Assembly (NCBI GenBank): GCA_963920705.1
Contig: OY987232.1
Location: 5,707,200 to 5,771,199, forward strand
DNA length: 64,000 nt
DNA from: Odiellus spinosus
Lineage: Eukaryota; Arthropoda; Arachnida; Opiliones; Phalangiidae
Direction: 5' to 3'
Below the pieces are notes generated by a model. It ran no database searches. It had not been told where the DNA came from and saw only the letters and a program-made list of their open reading frames with translations. A program made the translations under genes and the position numbers. Shown here piece after piece: positions 51,086 through 62,540 of the stretch (positions within the stretch are counted from its first letter, which is position 1; every line of letters starts with the position of its first letter).

Positions 51086-54000
51086 TTGAATTTGATATCA
51101 TAATTAGCTCGCGGTAGAGTGAAACGGACTTTAACGCGAGCGTTTATTTTTCATAATTTCCAAACGCGACTCGAGCAGCCTTAAAAAACATTCAATACTA
51201 AATTACCGCCATACTAAAAAATACCTATTTTACAGTCGCCAAGTTTCGACATATTTAAAATAAAAACTTTTCCGCGATAACTACGTCATGGCGCTATGGT
51301 CGCCCGATTTCGCTATTGTAAAGACTTTGGTTGATTCTCGCGCGTTATGGCGTTATGAGGTCGCTTTCGCGCGGTCTTTATCGTAAATGTACTTGAATCC
51401 GGATGGAGTCAACTGCCTTTTCGTACGAAAATGATGGTTAATTATGTTCCGAAAATAAACTACGTCTTATATCGGAAAAAATGTCCTCTTAGATCCGAAC
51501 TCTTCCATTTCTGAACACTGCCATCAAAAAATGTACAACTTAACTTTGGTTGGGTCTATTTAAAGACGGAAGAGCTCATTTTGTAGATAAAGAATGGGGC
51601 TATTCGCGAAAACGCGTCTTCGACTCTGTAGGAAAAGACCCGGAGAAGTTGCAACCTTAATTAGCCTAATTAATTAGACCGTTTTAAGGGAAATAAGGTT
51701 TTACGAGTTTTGGAAAAATCGCGGGCTTTCGCACTCGATTTCATCGTAAAGTTCGAGTTTCCCGCTACGAAATTAACTTCTCAAACCCAGAATTTGAGAA
51801 AACGTAATTTAAAAATATGTCTAAGAGTTTCTAATTCTGAACGGCAAGTAATACGCAAATTTAGTAGGGTAGGGCTTCCTAACTCGGTACCTTTTTGGAA
51901 AGTAGTTTATTGGCTAGTTCATAAATAGAAGCCGCCACCGCCTTTAAAACAGCATCTACGACAAAAGTACGCGTCATGGAATGATGAAAACCAGCGCAAC
52001 GAGTCCGCGACTATTCAAACTCGATATAAGATACTTAACTTCGTTGCTAAAAATTCCATAACAATCGAGATCTCGGATTTTTTAAAAAGTGTTCGGAGAT
52101 AAGGGACCCTACCCTAGATATTATTGACATTTTAGTTTTGAATGTGGCGTTTCAATCGCGTGATAAAGCTATAAATTGAATCGATAGCCTTAATCTCGAA
52201 GAATCGTTGGAGCCGCTCGCTTTGACGCCATTTTTTGTTATTCCTCGATTATCTCCAAAACTAGTAGTTGGCGAAGAAACGATATTGTTCTTTGTCATAG
52301 ATCTCGATCAGAGTTATGGTAGAACTGAAACGAGAATCATTTGGCGAATAGCGTTAATTTACTCGCTAGACAATAAATTCGGCTTTCTTCTTCAGTCTCA
52401 CTTTCGATTTCATTACTTTCAAAGCTTTTTCCTCGAGACTATTTCGAGATGAAATTTCTAATAACGTTTATTTATATCGATTCTCGTTTAGCCGCGTTTT
52501 TTATCTTCGGGTCTCGATCCGTTACAAATAGAGATACGCGAAATAAAAATATAGAATACTTTCTCGTTTAAAGAATATCACTCGTTTTCGACAACGAAAT
52601 TGTTCGTTTAACGAGAAAATATAATTTTTATTCTCCGCTTTACCGAGTTTCGTTTGTCCGTGTCAAATGTCACAATGTGAATTTAATACAAATCAATGAT
52701 AACTATTTACGCTAATTCTTTATTTTCGTTTAATATAATTCCAATTGCATCGCTGATACGGTCCTTAATTTACATAACGTAACATTATTTCATCTAATAT
52801 CACTCGAGGTAAAATAAACACAACGAACTTAATTGAAATCGGGAAATTAAAAGAAAAATTAATATGGAAACATTATTTGACTAAGAATTGCCGGCTTAAT
52901 TTTATTCCGACGACAATGGATCTTCAGAAATTGATGACGAAACAAAAAACAAACTGTATATTTGGTTGCCCCGGTTATGAATCCGGTTTCGCGCAATGAA
53001 AATAAGGTGGGGCACAGTTCCGCTAACTTAAAAATATTCCAAAAATTCTCTGACCCACGGAAAATGGAGAGAAACGGACAAGAAATTTCTGAATTTTAAA
53101 TTAAATTGATTAAATGCTGGAATGGTGCTGATCCGCCCCTAAACTCTTGACAGCTTCCACGCTAACATTGAGCCGCATTGATTCTTTCGCCGTATGAAAC
53201 CACTCTTTGATATTGTAATAATACTTTTATTTGTTATTCAATAATTAAAGTGTCATATTATCGTAAAAGAGAAACGTGGTTGTTTCTGGCTACGAGATTT
53301 CTTCAATCTCAAAATTCGCTCGACAAATAAAAATATTTTAAATCTTAATATTAACCACGTTATTATAATATTATATCGTGCCGTGTTTACTTTTAGTCAT
53401 TGTGAGATAATAATTATTAAATTAAAATTTTTTGTTGCGTTTATAGTCCGTAGTGGTTAGAGATATTTCGACTAATTTGATTAACTGCAGCTAGATTAAA
53501 TTGTTCCGCGGATCGCTTTTCGATAAGAACTCGAAGTAATTCTATATCGCGCAAAGTTTTAAACGGAGGCTGAAGAGGAAAATCAAATCATTTTTAATCG
53601 TTACTTCTACTAAATCTATGACGATTTATATTCTCGTAGTTAATCGTGAGGAAAATAAATCTCGACTATTAGAAAAAGAAAATAGATCTGATTTCGCAGT
53701 TGTTTTACATTGAAACCTCCAACCAATCGTTTAACGTTTATCGAGCTTCTACTTAATTCCGAGAGAAGCTCGTATCAAGTTCGTTAACAGATATCGGCTT
53801 CTATCTCTTACTCGAATAATTATAACGCGAGGGTTAAGCTCGAAGCTCGATTAAAGATTCAATTTTGTTTCGGCGACAAAGCTCGATTCTTTGGCCAAAA
53901 CAATCATGATTAAAAACGAGGCTTAATGTTAGCGATATTTTCGAGGATATTTTGCACGAATGTGATCTTCGACTAGTTCGTGACGCGAATGATCGTTTAA

Positions 54001-54404
54001 TAAATATTAGTCTAGGAAAATTCTTAAGATAAATATGTCTGGACCAAACTATAATTATCATATCGAGTAATTGCCGCAAATTGTACAAGTTCGACGTTTG
54101 AGCGAAATGATAATAATATCTCTTCGAGAGGGAATCGCGGAATTTTTGAATTTAACACAGCGAACTACGATTCGTTTAATTTTACGAAAAACCAAAATGA
54201 AATTAGACATTATTAAGGGTTGGGTTAATATTAGGTGCGACGCTCGATAATTGCTTGAGATATGAAATTCCCGGCAGGGACGCGTGGGAGATGGTGCTAT
54301 GGTCGCGGTATGGAATGGAAAAGTAGGGAAGAGATTAGTTCGTTGAATAATAAATTAGAGGGCCAAGGATCGAAATGCCGGGAATTTAGCCATCGTCGCA
54401 GTTG
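51086..54404. other. Long intergenic stretch, no gene seen
   Basis: About 3.3 kb of AT-rich sequence. Small frames at 51710-51928, 52207-52452 and 53834-54088 show no motif and no supporting context. No repeat unit recognised. Confidence 0.5.
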
Positions 54405-54570
54405 GTCTACTGCCAGTTGAGCAGTTTTCAAAAGAGCAGTTCCCAAAACCGTGCCGTCTCAACATAGCGGTTCTCGAAACAGCAGTTCCCAAAACAGCGG
54501 CATCTGAACCTAGCGGTTCTCCGAACAGCTGCGTTTCCCAAAATAGCAGTGTCTCAAAAGGAAGATTTAC
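54405..54570 (+). repeat. AACAGCGGTTCCC-type repeat, locus 2
   Basis: Blocks GAGCAGTTCCCAAAACCG, AGCGGTTCTCGAAACAGCAG and TTCCCAAAACAGCGGCATC repeat every 20-25 bp with errors. Lies about 340 bp before the BEL element. Confidence 0.65.
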
Positions 54571-54914
54571 GAAACACTGTCGACTGTATTTTTTATATAA
54601 ATGTGACGCTTAAAAACTACCAACGTTAAACGAATAATTTAATAGGGATGATGCACAAAAAACTAAAAAAATTAAAACGTTTTAGGAACTGAGGTCAAGT
54701 GTCATCTTCAATCTGATTAGATTTGGAATGAGATATTAGGCGGCTTACAGCCTTTAAAAGGCGTGAGTTTTATTATAGCTTCATATTTTAAACCTATAGT
54801 TACCGATATTTCAGTAATTCTCCTGTTGGCAAAAGGACAAACCGACCCCCACATAATTTAACCTAACCCAACACAAAAATAACATGTTTAGATTACCCTC
54901 CTATATTTTCATAT

Positions 54915-55169
54915 TGTTGCGTCGCTGAAAAAGACTATTTTCATAAATATTATTTAATCTGTTGTTTTTTTAGTTATGTAATAATACTTGTTTTTTATAT
55001 ACACCGATTGAAGTATTTTTTGTACACCTGTATATATATATCAACTTAACTTAATAAAGAGGGGAGTTTTTGTTCTATCATTGATGCTGCCAGTTTGATT
55101 TCGTACTCTGTTTTGCTAACTTAGTTTCAGTATTTACGATAGGATTTAACCCGCGGTTGGTCACGAACA
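54915..55169 (+). repeat. BEL/Pao 5' LTR
   Basis: 255 bp, TGTTGCGTCG...CACGAACA. Contains AATAAAG (about 55050) usable as polyadenylation signal. Compared with the 3' LTR it has one extra T in a T-run, an A/G difference and one extra TA unit. Confidence 0.95.
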
Positions 55170-55261
55170 TTTTTTGGTCCGTCGAGCCGGATCCCCTTTC
55201 CGCACCTCTTTTACTTTATACGTGGAATATCAATCGTTGCGGTAAAGCCTAAGCCTACAAG

Positions 55262-58200
55262 ATGCCACTGACAGTCTTGGAAAAAGCAATAGCAGAGCGA
55301 AATAAAGGAACACTGGGCATAAATACCATTACCCGGAAAACTCAGAGTCATTCAACGACATCTCTTAAACTCCACCAAGTCGACGTCTTCATCGAAGAAT
55401 TAAACAAATATTGGGATTTCGTTGAAGAATCTCACATCAGGATTATGACGCTTGATCAAACCAATGCCGCGACTCACGAATCAGAATGGGATCGCCTGTT
55501 TGAGATATACACGACGACCAAGTGCGAGCTGCGAAGTATCAAAGCAACATTAACTCCAGCCTCAGTACCGCAGAAACATCATTCTGAGATCATACTACCC
55601 AAGTTTCATCTACCACAATTCACTGGTGAAGTCCATGAATGGATCTCTTTTCGGGACATGTACTTAGCGGCGATTCATCATAACACCGACCTTTCGGACG
55701 CTCAAAAATTCACGTATCTTCGGTCTAGTTTGTCAGGAAACGCAGCCAAACTGATTAAGTCCTTGACGATATCGGACGCCAATTACAATATTGCTTGGGA
55801 GACAGTCAAGAAAAGGTTCGAAAATAAACGAGAACTCTACTTTTCGATAATGAAGCGATTCACAGCATTACCAAATATCTCAAGTAGTACTTCCAGTTCC
55901 TTGCGGACGATTGTGGATGCAGGGATGGAATGTATAAGATCGCTGGATACCCTCAAGATACAGGATAAATGGGATGCAATCCTGGTTTTCACCCTAACAC
56001 AGAAATTGGATTCTGTATCCCGAGAACAATGGGAGCTGAGCCTAAAGGATGCTGAGATCCCTACTTCGAAAGCTCTTCTAGAGTTTATAGAACAACGAGC
56101 ACGATCCATAGCAGCTTCAACCTCTGATTCTGGTACAAGGAAGAAAGATATGCAACAACGAGCAGTGACGCTACACACCAAATCAGGAGCACTGCCTACG
56201 GATGGAGAGTGTTCATTTTGCTCTGGAAGTCATTTTAATTTTCGTTGTCCCACACTATTGGCCATGAAATTAGATGAACGACGATCAATAGCACAGCAAA
56301 AGGGGTTATGTTTCAATTGCCTGCGAATGGGCCACAGAGTGGTAGACTGTCAGCTGGGAAAGAGCTGTAAAACCTGTGGAAAAAGGCACCACTCTCTGCT
56401 TCACCCAGACCGATCTTTTCAAAGTACCGGTATTCATTCGACCAAACAACCAATAACCTCTCAGGCATCTCAATCCTCGAACCAGCAATCAACTCTATCA
56501 TCGAATCATCAAGCAACTCCATCGTCCAATCATACACCTGTTCCAGTACAAAACTATCATAACCAAGAGACAAACTATTCACGAGCCGATGCGTTATTAG
56601 CTACAGCCATCATTAGAGTCAAAACAGCTAAGGGTGGATATCTTCGATTCCGCACACTTCTCGATGGTGGTTCAACGGTTTCCTGTATCTCAGAAAACTG
56701 CATCGGACAATTTGGTCTGGACCGCGAAAGAGTGGATACTGAAGTCATTGGATTGGGATCAGTTCAACTCGGGAAGACGAGAGGACTGACTCCAATACAT
56801 TTCAAGGCGAGCCATTCGGAAGAGACAATAGAACAGTTCTCCATAAATGCTTACGTTCTGAAGAAAATCACCTGTCAACTTCCAACGAAACGATACAACG
56901 TTGACACGTGGCATCACCTGAAGCAACTTCGGCTCGCTGATCCAAACTTTCATATCCCAGCTGACATCGACATATTGTTGGGCGCTGATATCTTCTTCAA
57001 ACTGCTTCTACCAGAGAAAAGGCCAGGGCAATCAAGGCTACCGGATGCTGTTAATTCTAAATTGGGCTGGCTAGTATCAGGACCAGTTGACTTCAACCAG
57101 CCAAGAATCCAAGTACATCATACTACAGTGAATCTCGAAGAAACGATGAATCGATTCTGGGAACTAGAACAGATTCCAAAACGGACTATAATGACTCCGG
57201 AAGAAGTTGCTTGCGAAGATGATTTTGCGAAATCTCATTATCGAAATCAAGAAGGGCGTTTCATCGTTCGAATACCTATGAAGGTCCCAAAGGTTCCCTT
57301 AGGAGAGTCCAGAGATATCGCAAAGCGCCGGTTAAAACAGATAGAGAAAAAGCTTGCTTTACATCCAGCATTACAATCTTTATATCAAGAATTCATGGAG
57401 CAATATGAATCGCTTGGTCATATGCGGAAATTAGCGCCAGAAACCTCGTCTAACCAACGCATTTACATTCCCCACCATTGCGTCTTAAAAGATTGGAGCC
57501 AGGCAAATAAATTTCGAGTAGTCTTTGACGCTTCATCAAAGACGAGTTCCGGGTTTTCTTTGAATGACGCTCAAATGGTTGGACCAGTAACGCAAGACAC
57601 TCTATATGCTATAATAATGCGGTTTCGGATTCATCGATTTGCCTTCTCAGCAGACATTACGAAAATGTACCGCCAGATTCTGGTAGCACCCGATCAACGG
57701 GATTTTCAATGCATCTTATGGCGATCAGCAGCAACTTTACCTATTCAAGAATATAAACTGATCACAGTTACCTATGGAACCGCATCAGCCCCATTTTTGG
57801 CGACTAGAGTCCTTCAACAGCTTGGGACCACAGAGACTTCAACATATCCATTGGGAGCTGCAATTATAAAAAGAGATTTCTATATGGATGATGTCATGAG
57901 CGGCGAACAATCAATCAAATCGACAAAGAGAGCGATTACTGAAATTCGAGCTCTCACGGATAGCGCAGGGTTCACACTGAGTAAATTTGCGTCAAATTCA
58001 CCCGAATGCCTGGCTGAGATACCAAGAGAACTAAGAGAAACCAAGGAAGTAGTAGTGGTAGAGGAAGATTCATGCATAAAAACACTTGGCCTTTATTGGG
58101 ATACGGAACGAGATCAATTACGTTTCAAAGTTCAGGTTCCCACGATTTATCCTACCCTCACCAAAAGACTGCTGCTATCCGAGATTGGGAAAATCTTTGA

Positions 58201-60520
58201 TCCAATGGGTTGGCTGGCCCCGACGGTAGTCAGAGCGAAAATTCTGATGCAGGAAGTATGGAAGGAAAAAGCTACATGGGACGAACAGCCGTCTCTTTTT
58301 ATCCTGAATCAATGGCGAGAATTACAGGAGTCATTTAACGCAATTCAAGATATTCGTATAGAACGATGGATGCACTATTCCAACGCAGTTACTGTCTTGG
58401 AGCTTCATGGATTCTCTGATGCCTCTGAGAAGGCATACGCCGGAGTCATTTACGTCAGATCGGTGGATACGGTTGGGAACATAAACATATCACTCCTCAC
58501 TGCGAAAACGAAGGTTGCTCCAGCAAATAAGGTTATATCCATTCCTCGTCTGGAACTTTGTGGAGCACTGCTCCTTGCGGATCTTATGGAAACTGTCCAG
58601 GGTTTCCTGAAACTACCGTTTACAAATATACAAGCATGGACAGACTCCACAATAGTACTCTGTTGGTTAAATTCGTGCCCAAGGAGATGGAAAACTTTTG
58701 TGGCAAATAGAGTAACTCGAATACAAGAGGTTATTCCAGGAGAAAATTGGCGCCACGTTCCAGGAAACGAAAATCCTGCCGATATAGCATCGCGAGGAAT
58801 TTCTGGGAACGACTTAAGAACCCATCCGTTATGGTGGAATGGGCCATCATGGTTATTAAAGGACACCGTACGATCGGATCAACCCATGCAGGACATAGAC
58901 TCGGAATCAATTAATAAAGCCGAGGACGAAGAAAGGGATATTGTCATAATAACAAAGACTCATATTTCTGATATGACGATGCTCACAAGATATTCAACCT
59001 TACTACGCCTACGTCGCATAACAGCATGGATATTCCGGTTTATTCAGAATTGCCTCAGTAAATACAAAAGACGATTGGACCCACAAAGTACCTCTACTCT
59101 TGTCTATGGTCCATTGACTAGCAAAGAATTAGAAGAGGCAACATTGGTATGGATCAAGAAGGTGCAAGCTTCTTCATTTACGAACGAAATTGAAACCTTA
59201 CAAACCGGAGAGACACTATCCACGAAGAGTAAACTTCTGAACTTACGACCAGTATTGGATGAACTAGGAATTCTACGTGTAGGCGGAAGATTGAAGCATG
59301 CAACGTTTGGATCCGATATCAAGCATCCAATCGTGCTCCCAAGACATCACCGGTTTACGGAAATGATAATACAGGAAGCACATGTACAGTATCTCCATGC
59401 CGGTCCCCAGTTGGTACATAGTATTCTTGCCATAAGATACTGGATTATGCGAGCAAGGGACGCTATTCGTCATCAGATTAGAAAATGTATACCATGTACA
59501 AGATATCGAGCACAAACTGTCACTCAACTTATGGGAGATCTACCACGTTCACGACTTCAGTATTGCCGGGCCTTTACTCGAACTGGTGTCGACTACGCTG
59601 GACCTTTTCAGTTACGACCCATGGCCCCTAGAAGCAAGACGACATATAAAGCGTACATAGCACTATTCGTTTGCTTCATTACAAGGGCCTTGCACTTGGA
59701 AATCGTTTCGTCGCAAACCACTGACGCCTTTATAGCCGCCCTTCGTAGATTTACATCTCGCAGGGGCAAACCCAGTGACATTTATAGTGACTGCGGTACG
59801 AATTTCGTGGGAGCAGCCAGAGAGCTGAAGGACTTTGAAAGGCTAGTCCAGTCCAGCAAGCACAATGAGATCATTACCAATCAGTTATCAGCACAAGGCA
59901 TTACTTGGCACTTCAACCCTCCTGGCGCACCTCATTGCGGAGGGATATGGGAAGCAGGTGTAAAATCTGTAAAATACCATCTACATCGTGTGGTTGGACA
60001 GACTCGTCTAACATATGAAGAATTCTCTACCATTACTACACAAATTGAAGGCTGTCTCAATTCTCGACCGTTAACCCCACTTTCGTCTGATCCAACAGAT
60101 CTGCAGGCTCTTACTCCAGGTCATTTTCTCATTGGCGACACCCTACAGTCTATTCCGGACCCCGATCTGGCTCATCTACCAATATCCAGACTGCATCGAT
60201 GGCAACTTTTACAAAAACTACAACAAGATGTTCAGAAACGCTGGTTACGGGAATATGTTACTAGACTTCAACAACGCCCAAAATGGATGCAACCACAAAG
60301 AAATATTAGTGTCGGAGATATGGTGTTGGTAAAGAGCGACGTCTGCGCGTCTTCAAGTTGGCCGTTAGCGCGAGTCATTCAAATACATCCTGGGCAAGAT
60401 CAGTATACTAGAGTAGTAACGTTACGTACTAGCAAGGGCGAAATTAAACGACCTGTCGTCAAACTTTGTTTACTACCTCTGGATCAGGAAAACCAACTAG
60501 AAGAAAGAAAGTCAGACTAG
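55262..60520 (+). CDS. BEL/Pao gag-pol polyprotein, intact, 1752 aa
   Basis: Starts ATG 55262, 92 bp after the LTR. Gag: N-terminal helical part, then a DUF1759-type capsid region (residues about 110-280, HLPQFTGEVHEWISFRDMY) and three zinc knuckles (317-329, 350-363, 369-381). Protease: TLLDGGSTVSCIS, catalytic D468 (DUF1758-like). Reverse transcriptase: FRVVFDASSKTSSGFSLND (about 751), FSADITKMYRQILV (D798) and FYMDDVMSG (DD 876-877). RNase H: GFSDASEKAYAGVIY (D1053) and AWTDSTIVLCWL (D1127). Integrase: HHCC (H1374, H1379, C1409, C1412), catalytic D1444 (GVDYAGPF), D1510 (SDCGTNFVG) and E1564 (GIWEAGVKS), then a DUF5641-like C-terminus with VGDMVLVKSD. All catalytic motifs are present and no stop or frameshift is seen, so it could be active. 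No env-like ORF. Confidence 0.97.
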   Translation: MPLTVLEKAIAERNKGTLGINTITRKTQSHSTTSLKLHQVDVFIEELNKYWDFVEESHIRIMTLDQTNAATHESEWDRLFEIYTTTKCELRSIKATLTPASVPQKHHSEIILPKFHLPQFTGEVHEWISFRDMYLAAIHHNTDLSDAQKFTYLRSSLSGNAAKLIKSLTISDANYNIAWETVKKRFENKRELYFSIMKRFTALPNISSSTSSSLRTIVDAGMECIRSLDTLKIQDKWDAILVFTLTQKLDSVSREQWELSLKDAEIPTSKALLEFIEQRARSIAASTSDSGTRKKDMQQRAVTLHTKSGALPTDGECSFCSGSHFNFRCPTLLAMKLDERRSIAQQKGLCFNCLRMGHRVVDCQLGKSCKTCGKRHHSLLHPDRSFQSTGIHSTKQPITSQASQSSNQQSTLSSNHQATPSSNHTPVPVQNYHNQETNYSRADALLATAIIRVKTAKGGYLRFRTLLDGGSTVSCISENCIGQFGLDRERVDTEVIGLGSVQLGKTRGLTPIHFKASHSEETIEQFSINAYVLKKITCQLPTKRYNVDTWHHLKQLRLADPNFHIPADIDILLGADIFFKLLLPEKRPGQSRLPDAVNSKLGWLVSGPVDFNQPRIQVHHTTVNLEETMNRFWELEQIPKRTIMTPEEVACEDDFAKSHYRNQEGRFIVRIPMKVPKVPLGESRDIAKRRLKQIEKKLALHPALQSLYQEFMEQYESLGHMRKLAPETSSNQRIYIPHHCVLKDWSQANKFRVVFDASSKTSSGFSLNDAQMVGPVTQDTLYAIIMRFRIHRFAFSADITKMYRQILVAPDQRDFQCILWRSAATLPIQEYKLITVTYGTASAPFLATRVLQQLGTTETSTYPLGAAIIKRDFYMDDVMSGEQSIKSTKRAITEIRALTDSAGFTLSKFASNSPECLAEIPRELRETKEVVVVEEDSCIKTLGLYWDTERDQLRFKVQVPTIYPTLTKRLLLSEIGKIFDPMGWLAPTVVRAKILMQEVWKEKATWDEQPSLFILNQWRELQESFNAIQDIRIERWMHYSNAVTVLELHGFSDASEKAYAGVIYVRSVDTVGNINISLLTAKTKVAPANKVISIPRLELCGALLLADLMETVQGFLKLPFTNIQAWTDSTIVLCWLNSCPRRWKTFVANRVTRIQEVIPGENWRHVPGNENPADIASRGISGNDLRTHPLWWNGPSWLLKDTVRSDQPMQDIDSESINKAEDEERDIVIITKTHISDMTMLTRYSTLLRLRRITAWIFRFIQNCLSKYKRRLDPQSTSTLVYGPLTSKELEEATLVWIKKVQASSFTNEIETLQTGETLSTKSKLLNLRPVLDELGILRVGGRLKHATFGSDIKHPIVLPRHHRFTEMIIQEAHVQYLHAGPQLVHSILAIRYWIMRARDAIRHQIRKCIPCTRYRAQTVTQLMGDLPRSRLQYCRAFTRTGVDYAGPFQLRPMAPRSKTTYKAYIALFVCFITRALHLEIVSSQTTDAFIAALRRFTSRRGKPSDIYSDCGTNFVGAARELKDFERLVQSSKHNEIITNQLSAQGITWHFNPPGAPHCGGIWEAGVKSVKYHLHRVVGQTRLTYEEFSTITTQIEGCLNSRPLTPLSSDPTDLQALTPGHFLIGDTLQSIPDPDLAHLPISRLHRWQLLQKLQQDVQKRWLREYVTRLQQRPKWMQPQRNISVGDMVLVKSDVCASSSWPLARVIQIHPGQDQYTRVVTLRTSKGEIKRPVVKLCLLPLDQENQLEERKSD

Positions 60521-60554
60521 ACCTAAATTTGATAGTAAATCAAACGCCGGAGGA

Positions 60555-60806
60555 TGTTGCGTCGCTGAAAAAGACTATTTTCATAAATATTATTTAATCT
60601 GTTGTTTTTTAGTTATGTGATAATACTTGTTTTTTATATACACCGATTGAAGTATTTTTTGTACACCTGTATATATATCAACTTAACTTAATAAAGAGGG
60701 GAGTTTTTGTTCTATCATTGATGCTGCCAGTTTGATTTCGTACTCTGTTTTGCTAACTTAGTTTCAGTATTTACGATAGGATTTAACCCGCGGTTGGTCA
60801 CGAACA
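60555..60806 (+). repeat. BEL/Pao 3' LTR
   Basis: 252 bp, nearly identical to the 5' LTR. Preceded by the purine-rich GCCGGAGGA, a weak polypurine tract. Confidence 0.95.
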
Positions 60807-61489
60807 CATATATTAAAAAAATAGTCGTATAATAAAGTTATTATAGGGTTCACTACGAAATATAGAAGGTGGCGGTATCTACATGGAAAGTTTCCTGTTT
60901 TCCTATAATATTTTTAGATTTTTCTTGTGGTCATTCTACGTTTACTTTCTTGAGAATCGTAAAATATATAACATCTAGCCCAGCCCATGCTTGCTAAATT
61001 TAAAATTATCCTATAGATATATGGTGCATGCATTATTTTCCTTCAAGTCTTAATTCTAACATAATCTTTACGGTGACTATTTTATAGGAATTGACTAAAG
61101 AGGCGAGTTCACTATTAAAAACTGTTTTCTTGAAGTTCAAATTATAATTAAAAACATACGCGGAAGGGAATAAAAAAAGACTAATTCCAAAAAAAAAATA
61201 TTATAATAGTATTTCGACAATTACAATTTTTCATGAACTCTTTCTGATTATTATAAATTTCATTATCGTAAGCATAACAGCAACATATTAACCTGTACTT
61301 ATATTTGACTCTGCTTAAACTTACCTTTGTGTGGGTGATCCGAAGTCGAACGCTCTCTAGCGTACGCCATGAATCTGGTGTCGATCACGTTGTTTGATGT
61401 TATATTTACCTCTTACTTTTGATGAGGGCTAATCTCTATAGCTAACGCGCTGTTGCAGCCACATGGCATTCGTAACACAATATATGCAT
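60807..61489. other. Intergenic
   Basis: AT-rich. Contains CCTATAGATATATGG at about 61012, shared with 46991. No gene seen. Confidence 0.45.
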
Positions 61490-61790
61490 TTAATGATTTA
61501 ATTAGAGGATCTGCCGATTTAGGAACCGCTGAACTGATTATCCGTCGTATAAGGAATACCCAAATGGGAACTGCTCTATTTTCTACTGCTAAATTAATGA
61601 CCGTTATTTTGGGATGTGCTCTTTCACATGCACACCGAATTGGGAGCCGCTGAAGTAAAAAAACTGCTCAACTGATAATCCGCCGCATTAGGAAAAGACC
61701 AATTGGGAGTTGCTCTTTTGCTAAACTGCGGTTTTGGTCACCACTGAATTGACAAGCGCTATTTTGAGGATTGCTCTATACATTCACTCC
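61490..61790 (-). repeat. AACAGCGGTTCCC-type repeat, locus 3 (inverted)
   Basis: Reverse-complement versions of the unit: GGAACCGCTGAACTGATTAT, GGGAACTGCTCTATTTT, GGGAGCCGCTGAAGT, GGGAGTTGCTCTTTTG. About eight degenerate copies; two contain GATTATCCG(T/C)CG(T/C)AT. Confidence 0.6.
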
Positions 61791-61832
61791 TCCACAGTAT
61801 ACTCGGTCCATGGCTCCTGTCTCCCTCGGTGT

Positions 61833-62540
61833 TTAATATTCGGGTAATTGCGGTTTTTGATTCGGTCGCGAGATGTTGTTGTTGTAAATTTCCAGGATTG
61901 TTTCGACAAATTTCACGCTGATTGCCGCCGCCAATCCGTATCCGAGGAGTCGAAACGGAACGGAGAAGTCGGCCATTTTGTAGGGGGTGAACAATTGGGC
62001 GGTATTATCGAGTCGGTGCATTAATTGAGATTCAATTTCCCTTCGTTTCAAGTAATTCCCATCTGATCCTTCATACAATTGTAGCGCCCTAAAACGGAAA
62101 TATGGAATATGACACGGAAATGGTCTCTCTGATTCGAACAGAAAACCGTGGCTTACGCTTCCTTCCAAATATTCGCGGATAATTAACGGATCGTGCATTA
62201 TTTATTCCAAAGACCGACCTTTAGTGCAGTTGGCCGTAATGTATCGCAAAATGAAGCAGGCGGCTTGCGATTCGTAAAGCGCGTCGAGTTGTTTTTTAGT
62301 GGGTCGCTTACCAGTTCATGATGGTTTCGTGTATTCGGGCATCGTACTCGAACAGCCTCGACTCAGTCTTTCCCATATATATAATCTGCGTATAAATTCT
62401 CTCTGAGCACTCTTTCTTCGAGATGTAAACGGAAGGATGACTAGGGTCGAAAATCGATAAAGCATTCCACATCGTGTGCGTTGTTTTCCCCTATTCTAGA
62501 GCAAATAGAGGGACGCGCTTTGAAACGAAAGCTACCATCG
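61833..62540 (-). pseudogene. Broken ORF of unknown origin, possibly an endogenous viral fragment
   Basis: Minus strand. One long reading frame can be followed from about 62540 to 61833, interrupted by TAG near 62506, a one-base frameshift near 62312 and TAA near 62205. The last part is an uninterrupted 121-codon frame from ATG 62198. Features: an Arg/Lys-poor hydrophobic stretch LLGYGLAAAISVKFVETIL near the C-terminus, and a conserved-looking YESQAACFILRYITANC segment. There are no introns. An intronless, single-frame ORF of about 235 codons with few lesions in a transposon-rich region fits an endogenous viral gene, but I do not recognise the family; a host gene or unknown transposon ORF is equally possible. 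Confidence 0.4.

Larger units (their letters stand above)
54915..60806 (+). mobile_element. BEL/Pao LTR retrotransposon, complete
   Basis: 5892 bp with 5' LTR 54915-55169 and 3' LTR 60555-60806. Target duplication CATAT (54910-54914, 60807-60811). A region TTTTTTGGTCCGTCGAGCC just inside the 5' LTR (55170-55188) is the expected place of the primer-binding site and resembles those of other BEL elements. One intact ORF fills the inside. LTRs differ by one substitution and two small length changes, so the insertion is recent. Confidence 0.97.

Noticed and set aside
51710..52452. Two small plus-strand frames
   Set aside because: No motif, no neighbours, expected by chance in 3.3 kb.
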